Shown one piece after another: positions 1-7,706 of a DNA stretch of 19,358 nt; positions within the stretch are counted from its first letter, which is position 1; each line of letters opens with the position of its first letter. Below the pieces are notes generated by a model. That model was not told where the DNA came from. It made no database searches and saw nothing but the letters and a program-made list of their open reading frames with translations. The stretch covers positions 1-19,358 of the forward strand of contig NZ_JAWDIE010000030.1 in assembly GCF_037688875.1 (NCBI RefSeq). Reading direction: 5' to 3'. This DNA is from Amphibiibacter pelophylacis. Its GTDB lineage: Bacteria; Pseudomonadota; Gammaproteobacteria; Burkholderiales; Burkholderiaceae_C. Made by a program: the position numbers and the translations under genes.

Positions 1-1
1 G

Positions 2-3000
2 AACTTCGACTCGCTGCGCGCTACGGTGCTTAATTTTCGGGCGTCGGGCGAAGGCAGCGATGCTCGAATCGCCGCCAAAATCCAGGAAAACCTCAATCAA
101 GCCGAAGCGGCGGTCAATATCGCAGGCGGCGAAGACTTTGTCTTCGATGGCCTTGACATTGCGCTGACTGACACCTTCATGGCGGCGATAGCCCTGTTTC
201 TGCTCGCGCTTGAACGTGGCGAGCGACCATTGCTAGAACAAGCGCTGGAGCGACTCCGTACCGGACTGGCCATCTGCGCCGAGATGAATATGCTCCCGCA
301 GTGGTGGTCGTATCGCATCACCATCCACCTCCTATCCGATCTGTGGTCGACTACCTTTTATGAGAGGGTTCCGCATCAACCAGCAGGCGGTGAGGCGAAC
401 GACTGGCCCAGACTTCGCGAACTGTTTATCGCGCTTATGTTACGTCGCCCGAAAGCCGAAGTGGATCTCTGGCCCTCGCAGATCGATGCGGCAAACCGTG
501 CGGTTGATCAAGCGGACGATCTGGTTGTCTCCTTGCCTACCAGCGCGGGCAAAACGCGCATCGCTGAACTATGCATTCTGCGCTGCCTCGCCGGTGGTAA
601 ACGCGTAGTCTTCATCACACCGCTGCGAGCGCTGTCCGCGCAGACCGAAACAACTCTTCAGAGAACCTTTGGCCCACTCGGCAAGACGATCTCAGCACTC
701 TATGGCAGCATCGGGGTCAGCGGCTTTGACGAGGATACGATCCGGGAAAGTGACATCGTTGTCGCGACGCCGGAGAAACTCGACTTTGCGCTCCGCAACG
801 ACCCCTCTCTCCTCGACGACGTTGGCCTCCTTGTCTTCGACGAGGGGCACATGATCGGGTTGAATGAAAGGGAAGTCCGCTACGAGGTTCAAATCCAGCG
901 GCTTCTCCGGCGCGCCGATGCACATGAGCGTCGCATCGTGTGTCTCTCGGCGATTCTTCCTGACGGCGATCAACTCGACGACTTCGCCGGATGGCTACGT
1001 CGAGACCATCCTGGTGGCTTGATCAAACATGACTGGCGTCCAACACGGTTGCGCTTTGGCGAGGTGGTCTGGGCGTCCCCCAATGCACGCCTGAATCTGC
1101 GTGTTGGCGAAGAGCGCCCTTGGGTTCAGCGCTTTCTCACGGGAGTGGCGCCGCCAACGTGGGTGCCGCCCAAGCGGCGCCGAACCAGGCTCTTTCCAGA
1201 CGATCAACGAGAACTCTGCCTAGCGACAGCCTGGCGGCTGGTAGACGACGGGCAGACCGTCCTCATTTTCTGTCCAGAACGACGTAGCGTCGAACCGTTT
1301 GCGGACGTGATTGTCGACCTTCATGAGCGCGGAGCGTTGCGGTCTTTGCTGGAAGCAGACCCTGCTGCTCTCGCTACTGCAATAGCGCTTGGTGAGGAAT
1401 GGCTGGGGCCGGACAGTGCAATCCTCAAGTGCCTGCGTCTCGGAGTGGCGCTCCATCACGGGGCTTTGCCAACGGCCTACCGGAAGGAGGTCGAAGGCCT
1501 GTTGCGTAGCAATATCCTCAAAGTCACTATCTCGTCGCCGACCTTGGCTCAAGGCTTGAACTTGTCCGCTACCGCTGTGGTCATGCACTCCCTCCATCGT
1601 GCCGGAACCAGGATTGACATCTCCGAGTTCAAGAACGTGATTGGGCGAGCTGGCCGGGCCTATGTCGACGTGGAAGGCATCGTGCTCTTCCCCATGTTCG
1701 ACGAGATTCCGAGAAAGCGGAGCAATTGGGAAACGCTCATCAATGATCTCGGCGCTCGCAATATGGAGAGTGGGCTGGTGCAACTCGTCGCGGCACTGCT
1801 GTCCCGCATGAGAGCCCAAGTCGGTGGCGATCTGGATCAGCTTATCGACTATGTCGCGAACAACGCCATGGCGTGGACCTTCCCAGAAGTCGCGGAAGAG
1901 AGTCCCGAAGATCGCGAACGCGCCCTTGCGGATTGGCAGAAGCATGTTGCAACGCTCGACACGGCCGTCCTGAGTCTCATTGGCGAAAACGACATTCCGG
2001 ACGATGGGGTTGCGGCGGCACTGGACGACATCCTCCAATCTTCTCTGTGGCATCGCCGTCTTCTGCGGCAGAACGAGCAGATTCAGCAGGTTCTAAAGGC
2101 CGGCCTAGTTTCACGCAGCCAGCATATCTGGAGCCAATCGACTGCAGCGCGCCGCCGAGGCTACTTCTTGGCCGGCGTAGGGTTGGCAACCGGGCAAGCG
2201 CTGGACGTGATTGCAGAGGATGCGAACCTTCTACTGATTCAGGCCAACGGCGGCATTCTCAATGGTGATGCTGAGGCGGCGATAGCCGCAATTACAGCCA
2301 TTGCGGAGCGCGTTTTCGTCATCTATCCATTCATACCTGATCCCATGCCGGAAAATTGGCGCGGCATTCTCCGCTCCTGGCTTCTCGGCGAGCCTCTCTT
2401 CGCTATTGCCGCCGGCCAGGAGTCGGAGACCCTGCAGTTCATTGAAGGGGGGCTTGTCTACCGCCTCCCATGGGCGATGGAAGCTATTCGGGTGCGTGGG
2501 GTTGCCAACGGCGACACCATTGACGGCCTCCTTTCTCTTGAGGACTATGAGCTTGGCTTCGCGGTGGCAGCCGTTGAAACCGGAACGTTGAATAGGTCGG
2601 CTGCGATCCTCATTCAGGCGGGGTTCAGCTCTCGGCTCGGTGCTATAAAGGCTGTTACGGACAGTGGGGCAACCTCCCAAACAGCTCAGGAGCTTCGGCT
2701 CTGGCTCGGTTCGGAAGCGCTTGCGGCGTGGAGCGCAAGGCCTGATTGGCCGACACCGGAGACGAGGGCGATGTGGATGGAGTTTGCGCAAACCTTCACA
2801 CCGCGCGCAAACCGTGTCTGGGCAGCACGCCGGTATTGGGCACGGGTGACCTGGTTCGGAGTGTCACCACCGCCAGAAACTCCTGTTCAACTCCATTATT
2901 GGGCAGGCCAACCGCTGGTGCTTGCTATGGACGGTGTGCCGCTTGGGACACTGCAGGCGGCACTTGCACCAGGGAGAGCTGGTCTAATACGTGCTCAGGC

Positions 3001-3064
3001 GTCTCAAGAAGAAGGTCGAATCGACATCATCTATCTTGGGCCAGATGATCTAGTTAGCCTCTAG
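2..3064 (+). CDS. Superfamily II Ski2-like DEAD/DEAH helicase, 5'-truncated by the window
   Basis: ATP-dependent nucleic-acid helicase or translocase. Counting from a GTG at 26, the Walker A motif PTSAGKT is at 171-177, the Walker B box is DEGH at 272-275, motif III is SAI at 308-310, a Ski2/Hel308-style HHG is at 477-479, motif V is PTLAQGLNLSA near 505-515, and motif VI is NVIGRAGRA at 537-545. The first ~150 residues are helical with no recognised domain. The ~450 residues after motif VI are alpha-rich and unrecognised. The reading frame stays open from the GTG back to base 2 with natural-looking sequence, so the true start is probably outside; GTG 26 is a fallback. It ends at TAG 3062. 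Base composition is clearly less GC-rich than the genes from 3249 onward, which suggests horizontal acquisition. Such stand-alone Ski2-like helicases occur in phage-defence islands (for example Hachiman HamB), but the partner gene cannot be seen. The helicase call is firm; the defence role is inference. Confidence 0.85.
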   Translation, partial: NFDSLRATVLNFRASGEGSDARIAAKIQENLNQAEAAVNIAGGEDFVFDGLDIALTDTFMAAIALFLLALERGERPLLEQALERLRTGLAICAEMNMLPQWWSYRITIHLLSDLWSTTFYERVPHQPAGGEANDWPRLRELFIALMLRRPKAEVDLWPSQIDAANRAVDQADDLVVSLPTSAGKTRIAELCILRCLAGGKRVVFITPLRALSAQTETTLQRTFGPLGKTISALYGSIGVSGFDEDTIRESDIVVATPEKLDFALRNDPSLLDDVGLLVFDEGHMIGLNEREVRYEVQIQRLLRRADAHERRIVCLSAILPDGDQLDDFAGWLRRDHPGGLIKHDWRPTRLRFGEVVWASPNARLNLRVGEERPWVQRFLTGVAPPTWVPPKRRRTRLFPDDQRELCLATAWRLVDDGQTVLIFCPERRSVEPFADVIVDLHERGALRSLLEADPAALATAIALGEEWLGPDSAILKCLRLGVALHHGALPTAYRKEVEGLLRSNILKVTISSPTLAQGLNLSATAVVMHSLHRAGTRIDISEFKNVIGRAGRAYVDVEGIVLFPMFDEIPRKRSNWETLINDLGARNMESGLVQLVAALLSRMRAQVGGDLDQLIDYVANNAMAWTFPEVAEESPEDRERALADWQKHVATLDTAVLSLIGENDIPDDGVAAALDDILQSSLWHRRLLRQNEQIQQVLKAGLVSRSQHIWSQSTAARRRGYFLAGVGLATGQALDVIAEDANLLLIQANGGILNGDAEAAIAAITAIAERVFVIYPFIPDPMPENWRGILRSWLLGEPLFAIAAGQESETLQFIEGGLVYRLPWAMEAIRVRGVANGDTIDGLLSLEDYELGFAVAAVETGTLNRSAAILIQAGFSSRLGAIKAVTDSGATSQTAQELRLWLGSEALAAWSARPDWPTPETRAMWMEFAQTFTPRANRVWAARRYWARVTWFGVSPPPETPVQLHYWAGQPLVLAMDGVPLGTLQAALAPGRAGLIRAQASQEEGRIDIIYLGPDDLVSL

Positions 3065-3248
3065 CGTGGTATTTTTCATGGCATCAAATACTGATGTGTT
3101 TGCAAGTAATTGTCGTGTATGGATTTTTTCATCTAATTGATGACCGAGTTGGAGTGATGGCCCCCTGAGCCCGTTCCCGGCCCAAAGCGCCGGGGCGCTC
3201 TGCTCAAGGTCCTAAAATACCCCCAGACCGTCACTTTCAGGAGCCTCC
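3065..3248. promoter_or_regulatory. Spacer between helicase and copZ, with composition switch, small palindrome and possible -10
   Basis: The first ~90 bases are AT-rich, like the helicase side. From about 3155 the sequence turns GC-rich. A short inverted repeat, AGCGCC (3186-3191) and GGCGCT (3194-3199) with a 2-base centre, lies just upstream of a possible -10 box TAAAAT (3213-3218). No convincing -35 is present at the right distance. A Shine-Dalgarno AGGAG (3239-3243) precedes the copZ start by 5 bases. I see no gene and no hairpin-plus-U-tract terminator for the helicase. Confidence 0.4.
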
Positions 3249-3467
3249 ATGAGCGCCCAGCCCCACACCCTGCTGCTGTCCGTGCCCGACATGAGCTGCG
3301 GGCACTGCGAAAAATCCGTCACCCGCGCGCTGCACGAGCTGGACGCCGAGGCCGATGTGCAGGTCGATCTGGCTGCGCGCACCGTGCGCGTCGAAACCCT
3401 GTGCAGCCTGGACCAGGTGCAGGCGGCTCTGAACGAAGAAGGCTACACCGCCACGCGGCTGCCCTGA
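3249..3467 (+). CDS. copZ: CopZ-like heavy-metal-binding (HMA) copper chaperone
   Basis: A 72-residue cytoplasmic metallochaperone of the HMA/ferredoxin-like fold. The metal site is MSCGHC, with Cys17 and Cys20 in CxxC spacing. The downstream pattern of V-x-V strands and a closing EEGY (typical of the last helix and loop) matches CopZ/Atx1 proteins in length and layout. Family members bind Cu(I) and hand it to CopA-type P-type ATPases or to regulators. The ATG at 3249 has AGGAG 5 bases upstream. No copA, cueR or other metal gene is in the window, so copper as the ligand rests on family resemblance. The next gene, earP, starts 28 bases downstream on the same strand and may be co-transcribed, though no functional link is known. 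Confidence 0.88.
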   Translation: MSAQPHTLLLSVPDMSCGHCEKSVTRALHELDAEADVQVDLAARTVRVETLCSLDQVQAALNEEGYTATRLP

Positions 3468-3495
3468 TCGCCGTCCACGCCCGAGAAGCCGGCGC

Positions 3496-4620
3496 ATGAG
3501 CTCGGCCCTCCTGCCCCAGGCGCTGGACGCGCTGATCCTGTGCCGTGTCATCGACAACTTCGGCGATGTGGGCGTGTGCTGGCGCCTGGCGCGGCAGATG
3601 GCCACACGTGGCCTGCGCGTCGCTCTGGTGCTGGACGACGCTACGCCTTTGCGCTGGATGCGCGGCGTGGATGCCACCAGCCAATCCGTCAGCGTGCTGC
3701 CCTGGACATTGCCGGACAGCGCCTGGACAGCGCTGGGGGGGCAGGTGCAGCGCCTGGTCATCGAAGGATTTGGCTGCACCGCCCCCAACGCGCTGCTGGC
3801 CGCCCTGCCCCGCCCCACGCCCGAAACCCCGGCGACGACGCTGCTCGTCAACCTGGAATACCTCAGCGCCGAAGGCTATGTGGCGCGCAGCCACGGCCTG
3901 GCCTCGCCGCAGCACCACGGCGCGGCGGCTGGGCTGACGCGCTGGTTTTTCTACCCCGGCTTCACCGAAGACACCGGCGGCCTGCTGGGCGGCTGGGCCG
4001 CGCCAGAGCCACCCCACAGCCCCCCGCAGGCGCTGTGGTTCGCCTACCCGCACCCGCGCTGGCGCGACTGGGCGCAGCATCTGGCCCGCTTCGTGCGGGA
4101 ATCGGCTTCTGACCCGATCGACCGGGTCGAGATCGGGCTGTGCCCCGGCGACGCGCAGCGCCAGGCGAAGCTGTCGCCGGGCGAGCAACTGACGCTGCCG
4201 GACAGCCATTCTGTCCTGAGGGCGCTGGATTACACCGACCACGACGGCTTTGACACGCGCCTGGCCGCCAGCGCGATCAGCGTGGTTCGCGGCGAGGATT
4301 CCTTCGTGCGTGCGCAGTGGGCGGCGCGGCCCTTCGTCTGGCACATCTACCCGCAGGACGACGGGGCGCACTGGGCCAAACTGGACGCCTGGCTGGATCT
4401 TCTCCTGGACGGCCAGAGCAACGCGCTGGCGCAGCCGCTGCGACGCGTCTGGCACGCCTTCAACGACCCGGGCTGGGCCGGCGATCTGCCCCCCTGGCCC
4501 GACGCCGCCCTGTGGCACGCTGCCTGCCGCGCCTGGCAGCAGCGGCTGGCGGACCAGACCGATCTCCTGACGCGGCTGCTGGCGTTTGCGCAGACACGCC
4601 GCAGCACGGGTCAGCCCTGA
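3496..4620 (+). CDS. earP: EarP, EF-P arginine rhamnosyltransferase
   Basis: Transfers rhamnose from dTDP-L-rhamnose to the conserved arginine of elongation factor P, which lets EF-P rescue ribosomes stalled at polyproline. The 374-residue length is usual for EarP (GT104, GT-B fold). The N-terminal signature CRVIDNFGDVGV places Asp20 and Asp24 four residues apart, like the catalytically important Asp13/Asp17 of the studied pseudomonad enzyme. The C-terminal nucleotide-sugar motif RGEDSFVRAQWAARPFVWHI contains Glu267, equivalent to the essential Glu near 273. NLEYLSAE at 119-126 is another family block. efp usually lies next to earP, but it is absent on both sides here: copZ is upstream and a convergent exported-protein gene is downstream. 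Confidence 0.93.
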   Translation: MSSALLPQALDALILCRVIDNFGDVGVCWRLARQMATRGLRVALVLDDATPLRWMRGVDATSQSVSVLPWTLPDSAWTALGGQVQRLVIEGFGCTAPNALLAALPRPTPETPATTLLVNLEYLSAEGYVARSHGLASPQHHGAAAGLTRWFFYPGFTEDTGGLLGGWAAPEPPHSPPQALWFAYPHPRWRDWAQHLARFVRESASDPIDRVEIGLCPGDAQRQAKLSPGEQLTLPDSHSVLRALDYTDHDGFDTRLAASAISVVRGEDSFVRAQWAARPFVWHIYPQDDGAHWAKLDAWLDLLLDGQSNALAQPLRRVWHAFNDPGWAGDLPPWPDAALWHAACRAWQQRLADQTDLLTRLLAFAQTRRSTGQP

Positions 4621-4668
4621 GGGGTCAGGGCCGTACCCAGCGACGTACCCAGCGCTACAACCGCACGA
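4621..4668. repeat. Short tandem repeat in the convergent intergenic gap
   Basis: Between the convergent ends of earP and the exported NTF2-like gene, CGTACCCAGCG occurs at 4632-4642 and again at 4644-4654, a 12-base period. No clear hairpin with a T-run is visible, so I cannot name a bidirectional terminator here. Confidence 0.5.
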
Positions 4669-5244
4669 TTACTTCGCGGGCTGATACGGCAGCGAAGAAT
4701 GGTGCAGCACGATGCGCATCGAACCGTCATCGTCTTTCTTGAAGCCCCAGGTTTTGTCCACCACGGTGACTTTGCCGTCCTTGTCGGTCAGGATGATGTG
4801 GCCTGTGGTCAGGGCCATATTGCCGTTCACGAAGACGGCGGCGTTTTTATACTCGTATTTTTTCCAGCCTTTCAGCGCGAAACCGGTATCGCTGGGGTAC
4901 GCCGGGTTACCGCCGACGAAGTAAGACAGTGCGCCATCGTAGGTGGTGCGGAAGGTCTGTTCGCCATGCGTCAGCGTGGGTTTGAACAGCACCGTGCCGA
5001 ACTTGTAGCCATAGGCGCTGTCCAGCGCTTTTTTGGCCGTTTCGGTGGCCTTGGCGCGGCCGCCGCTCTGGTAATCGTCGCTGATCTGGATCAGGGCTTT
5101 GCCCCAGTTTTTCTGGGCCTGCTCGACTTCGGCGGCGGTGATGCTCAGGTTCACCACGGTTTCATCAAAAGCGAAGGCGGAACTGGCACCAGCAGCCAGC
5201 GCCAGGGCCAGTGCGGTCGAACGGAAACGGATCATCTGCGCCAT
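4669..5244 (-). CDS. Exported NTF2/SnoaL-like (CaMKII-association-domain-type) protein
   Basis: A 191-residue secreted or periplasmic protein of unknown function. The start is the ATG at 5244, because AAGGAG stands 7 bases before it and a clear Sec signal peptide follows: M-A-Q-M-I-R-F-R, a hydrophobic ALALALAAGASSAFA core, and predicted cleavage after Ala25 before FDE. The open frame extends 26 residues further upstream but would bury the signal. The mature part ends with WGFKKDDDGSMRIVLHHSSL and is rich in alternating strands, which resembles the SnoaL/NTF2-like superfamily, including the calcium/calmodulin kinase association-domain group. Homologues are sometimes mislabelled phosphoribosyl-AMP cyclohydrolase; no HisI zinc motif is seen. 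It lies 144 bases downstream of the response-regulator gene on the same strand, and the gap contains regularly spaced repeats that may make it a direct target of that regulator. Confidence 0.8.
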   Translation of the reverse strand: MAQMIRFRSTALALALAAGASSAFAFDETVVNLSITAAEVEQAQKNWGKALIQISDDYQSGGRAKATETAKKALDSAYGYKFGTVLFKPTLTHGEQTFRTTYDGALSYFVGGNPAYPSDTGFALKGWKKYEYKNAAVFVNGNMALTTGHIILTDKDGKVTVVDKTWGFKKDDDGSMRIVLHHSSLPYQPAK

Positions 5245-5295
5245 GAAATTACTCCTTGTGGATTCAGGTTGAAGGCTGCGTCGTGCAGTTCCACA

Positions 5296-5372
5296 AGTAT
5301 GAAAAGGCGGCATGAACGGCACAGCGCGCGCTCGATGAACAGCGGGCCGCGCCTGGATGAACGCCAGATGAA
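5296..5372 (-). promoter_or_regulatory. Five TTCAT (ATGAA) direct repeats, likely OmpR-family operator and promoter of the exported protein gene
   Basis: On the plus strand ATGAA occurs at 5299, 5312, 5335, 5357 and 5368, so the steps are 13, 23, 22 and 11 bases, close to multiples of the helical repeat. On the minus strand these read TTCAT in the direction of the downstream gene. A possible -10, CATACT, lies at 5301-5296 (minus), about 50 bases before the start codon, and no good -35 stands before it. That arrangement suits an activator-dependent promoter. OmpR/PhoB-type regulators bind tandem direct repeats with an 11-base period, and one is encoded immediately upstream. Confidence 0.5.
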
Positions 5373-5388
5373 TCGCGGCTGGCGCGCG

Positions 5389-6090
5389 TCACTCCAAGCG
5401 GTAACCCAGGCCGCGCACGGTGTGGATCAGGGCGCGGCCTCCGGCGGCGTCCAGCTTGCTGCGCAGGCGGCGGATGTAGACCTCGACCACATTGGTCAGC
5501 GGGTCTTCGAAAGCGCCCCAGACATTGGCCAGGATGCGCTCGCGGCTGAACAGGCGGCCGGGATGGCGCATCAGCAGCTCCAGCACGGCCAGCTCGCGCG
5601 CGGTCAGGTCCAGCGGCTGGCCCGCGCGGCTGGCGCGCAGCGTGGCCAGATCCAGCACCAGATCGTCCACCGCCAGCTGCCCGGCGGGCGCAGGGCCTGG
5701 CGCCGGGTCGCTGCGCCGGGCCAGCGCGTCGATGCGTGCCAGAAGCTCTTCAAAGGCAAACGGCTTGGCCAGATAATCGTCGGCGCCCGTGCGCAGGCCG
5801 GTCACGCGCTCGTCGACAGCGCCCAGCGCGCTGAGCATCAGGATGGGCGTGCGCACGCCCTGGCTGCGCAGGGTCTGGCAGACCTCCAGCCCGCTCAGGC
5901 CAGGCAGCATCACATCCAGCAGGATCACGGTGGGACGATCGCCGCTGCGCCGCTCGCGATCCAGACGCTGGGCCATCTCCAGCCCTTCCGTCCCCGTGCT
6001 TGCCACGCTGACGCTGTGGCCTTCGGCGCGCAGGCCGCGCTCCAGAAAATCGGCAACGCGGCGGTCGTCTTCCACCACCAGGATGTTCAT
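5389..6090 (-). CDS. OmpR/PhoB-family response regulator
   Basis: Cytoplasmic two-component regulator of 233 residues. The receiver domain (about 1-120) has the acidic pair Asp8/Asp9, the phospho-acceptor Asp59 in LLDVMLPG, Ser87 at the switch position and Lys109 in LAKPF. The winged-helix DNA-binding domain (about 135-233) ends with the typical RGLGYRLE. The receiver has a few extra residues before Asp59 (RLDRERRSGDRP), giving a longer loop than usual. Its ATG overlaps the stop of the upstream kinase gene (ATGA, 6087-6090), so the pair is translationally coupled and certainly cognate. The kinase-first order is less common than regulator-first. The nearest candidate target is the repeat-bearing region directly downstream. 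The stimulus cannot be inferred. Confidence 0.95.
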   Translation of the reverse strand: MNILVVEDDRRVADFLERGLRAEGHSVSVASTGTEGLEMAQRLDRERRSGDRPTVILLDVMLPGLSGLEVCQTLRSQGVRTPILMLSALGAVDERVTGLRTGADDYLAKPFAFEELLARIDALARRSDPAPGPAPAGQLAVDDLVLDLATLRASRAGQPLDLTARELAVLELLMRHPGRLFSRERILANVWGAFEDPLTNVVEVYIRRLRSKLDAAGGRALIHTVRGLGYRLE

Positions 6091-7685
6091 GGCGTGTCCT
6101 CCAGGCTCGTCAGGGGCAGGCTCAGGCGGGCCGTCGTGCCAGCGCCGTCACCGGAAACCAGCTCAAGCGTGCCGCCATGCGCCTGAACCAGCGCCAGCGC
6201 CAGGGGCAACCCCAGGCCAACGCCGTCGGCCCGATGGCGGCGGGCGTGCTCGCCCCGAAAATTGCGCTCGAAAACCCGGGGCAGTTCGTCCTGCGGGATG
6301 CCTATGCCCTGGTCGATGATTTCGGCGGTCCAGTGCGTGTCGCTGCACTGCGTGGCCACGGTCACAGCCTGGCCGGGCTGCGAGTAGCGGATGGCGTTGT
6401 CCAGCAGCAGCACCAGCACCTGGCGCAGGCGCGGACCGTCGGCCCACAGCATGGCGCCGCCCCTTTCTTCGCCCCTGCGCTGCAGGCTCATGCCGCGCTG
6501 GGTGGCCAGCGGCTGGACCTGGCCCAGCGCCTCGGCCAGCACCTGCGCCGCATCCACGCGCTGCGGGTGGATGGAAAGGGCCTGCGTGTCGCTGCGCGCC
6601 ATGGTCAGCAGATCGTCGATGACCTGGCCCAGGTGGCGGGCGGTTTCGGCGATGCGGCCCAGCGCGTCCTGGTAATCCTCGGCCGGTTTGACGCGGCCGC
6701 GCAGGGCGATTTCAGCCTCGCCCCGAATGGCGGTGGTGGGGGTGCGCAGCTCGTGACTGATGTCGGCAAACAGCCTGCGGCGCGAGGCATCAACCTGGCG
6801 CAGCGATTCCAGCGCCTGTTCCAGCTCGTGCGTGCGGTCGCGGACCTGATCTTCCAGATCCTGACGGATGCGCTTTTCCCGCTCGCGGTGCTGCTGCAGC
6901 TCGACCGCCATGGCGTTGAGCGTGCGGGCGACGGCCGCGAACTCGTCCGCGCCCTGCTGCGGCATGCGGTGGGCCAGATCGCCGCGCTGCAGCGCCTGCG
7001 CGCCCTGGCTGAGCGACTGCAAGGGCTGGCGCAGCGCCCGCGCCAGGTAAAGCGCCAGCAGCGCGGACAGGCTGGTGACCCCCAGCGTGGCCGACAGCAT
7101 GCCGCCCGCGACCAGCGCCAGCAGCCGGTCGGCCGCGGCCCGCTCGCGCGACACGGCGGCCTGCTCCTGGCTCAGGGTCGTCGCGATGAGCGAGCGCATA
7201 TCCTGCCCCCGGGGCGTGTCGAACACATGATCGATGGCCGCCAGCGCCTGCGCAGGGTCGACGCCCGGCGGCAATGGCCTGATCTGGGCCAGGGCGACTT
7301 CAAGATCTTTCAGCGCCTGCTGCAGGATGGTCAGGGCGCTCAGGCGCTGGCGCAGGTCCTGCTCCGCCCGGGCTGCGTCCGGATCCAGTGCCGCCGAACG
7401 CCGGGCCAGCCCGTCCAGCCCGTCCAGGATGCCGTGCATTTCGGCCAGACGCTGCTGCTGCTCGCTGGCCGTGCCCTGATCGCTGAGCAGAGCGCGCGTG
7501 GCCAGACTGCGCAGGCGCTGCTTGACCGCCGACAGGCGCAGATAGCCCTGCAGCAGATCGCTGGCGACGCGGCCGCGCACCACCTGCGCGCTCGCCGATT
7601 CAATGGCCCACCACGACAGCGCGCCCTGCAGGCAAAAAGCCAGCGCCAGCAGCGCGAAAGCCAGGGTCAGGCGCCGTCGGAACAT
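6087..7685 (-). CDS. Membrane-bound sensor histidine kinase
   Basis: 532-residue inner-membrane sensor partner of the overlapping response regulator. TM1 is about 7-28, followed by a ~155-residue periplasmic region predicted to be mostly helical and rich in Q/L/A/R (four-helix-bundle-like). TM2 is about 188-215, then a HAMP domain (about 212-265) and a coiled-coil stretch with QDLEDQVRDRTHELEQALES. The HisKA domain carries the phospho-accepting His311 in SHELRTPTTAIRG. The ATPase domain shows the N box with Asn430 (LLLDNAIRYS), the G1 box DQGIGIP, an F box near VFERNF, and the G2 box GVGLGLPLA. All catalytic motifs look intact. The gene starts 21 bases after the oxidoreductase gene, so it probably belongs to the same transcript. 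The ligand sensed is unknown; nothing in the periplasmic domain points to a particular signal. Confidence 0.95.
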   Translation of the reverse strand: MFRRRLTLAFALLALAFCLQGALSWWAIESASAQVVRGRVASDLLQGYLRLSAVKQRLRSLATRALLSDQGTASEQQQRLAEMHGILDGLDGLARRSAALDPDAARAEQDLRQRLSALTILQQALKDLEVALAQIRPLPPGVDPAQALAAIDHVFDTPRGQDMRSLIATTLSQEQAAVSRERAAADRLLALVAGGMLSATLGVTSLSALLALYLARALRQPLQSLSQGAQALQRGDLAHRMPQQGADEFAAVARTLNAMAVELQQHREREKRIRQDLEDQVRDRTHELEQALESLRQVDASRRRLFADISHELRTPTTAIRGEAEIALRGRVKPAEDYQDALGRIAETARHLGQVIDDLLTMARSDTQALSIHPQRVDAAQVLAEALGQVQPLATQRGMSLQRRGEERGGAMLWADGPRLRQVLVLLLDNAIRYSQPGQAVTVATQCSDTHWTAEIIDQGIGIPQDELPRVFERNFRGEHARRHRADGVGLGLPLALALVQAHGGTLELVSGDGAGTTARLSLPLTSLEDTP

Positions 7686-7706
7686 GGCCTGGCGCAGCGG
7701 GAAGGC

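Noticed and set aside
3205..3218. CAAGGT followed by a -10-like TAAAAT upstream of copZ, resembling the right half of a MerR/CueR-type operator
   Set aside because: The left arm (ACCTTG) and a -35 at the 19-20 base spacing of such promoters are absent, so a CueR site cannot be supported.
4699..6186. Long plus-strand open frame (495 codons) over the NTF2-like and response-regulator genes
   Set aside because: It lies antisense to two clear genes with signal peptide and receiver/winged-helix motifs; its product is low-complexity and recognisable as a GC-rich shadow.
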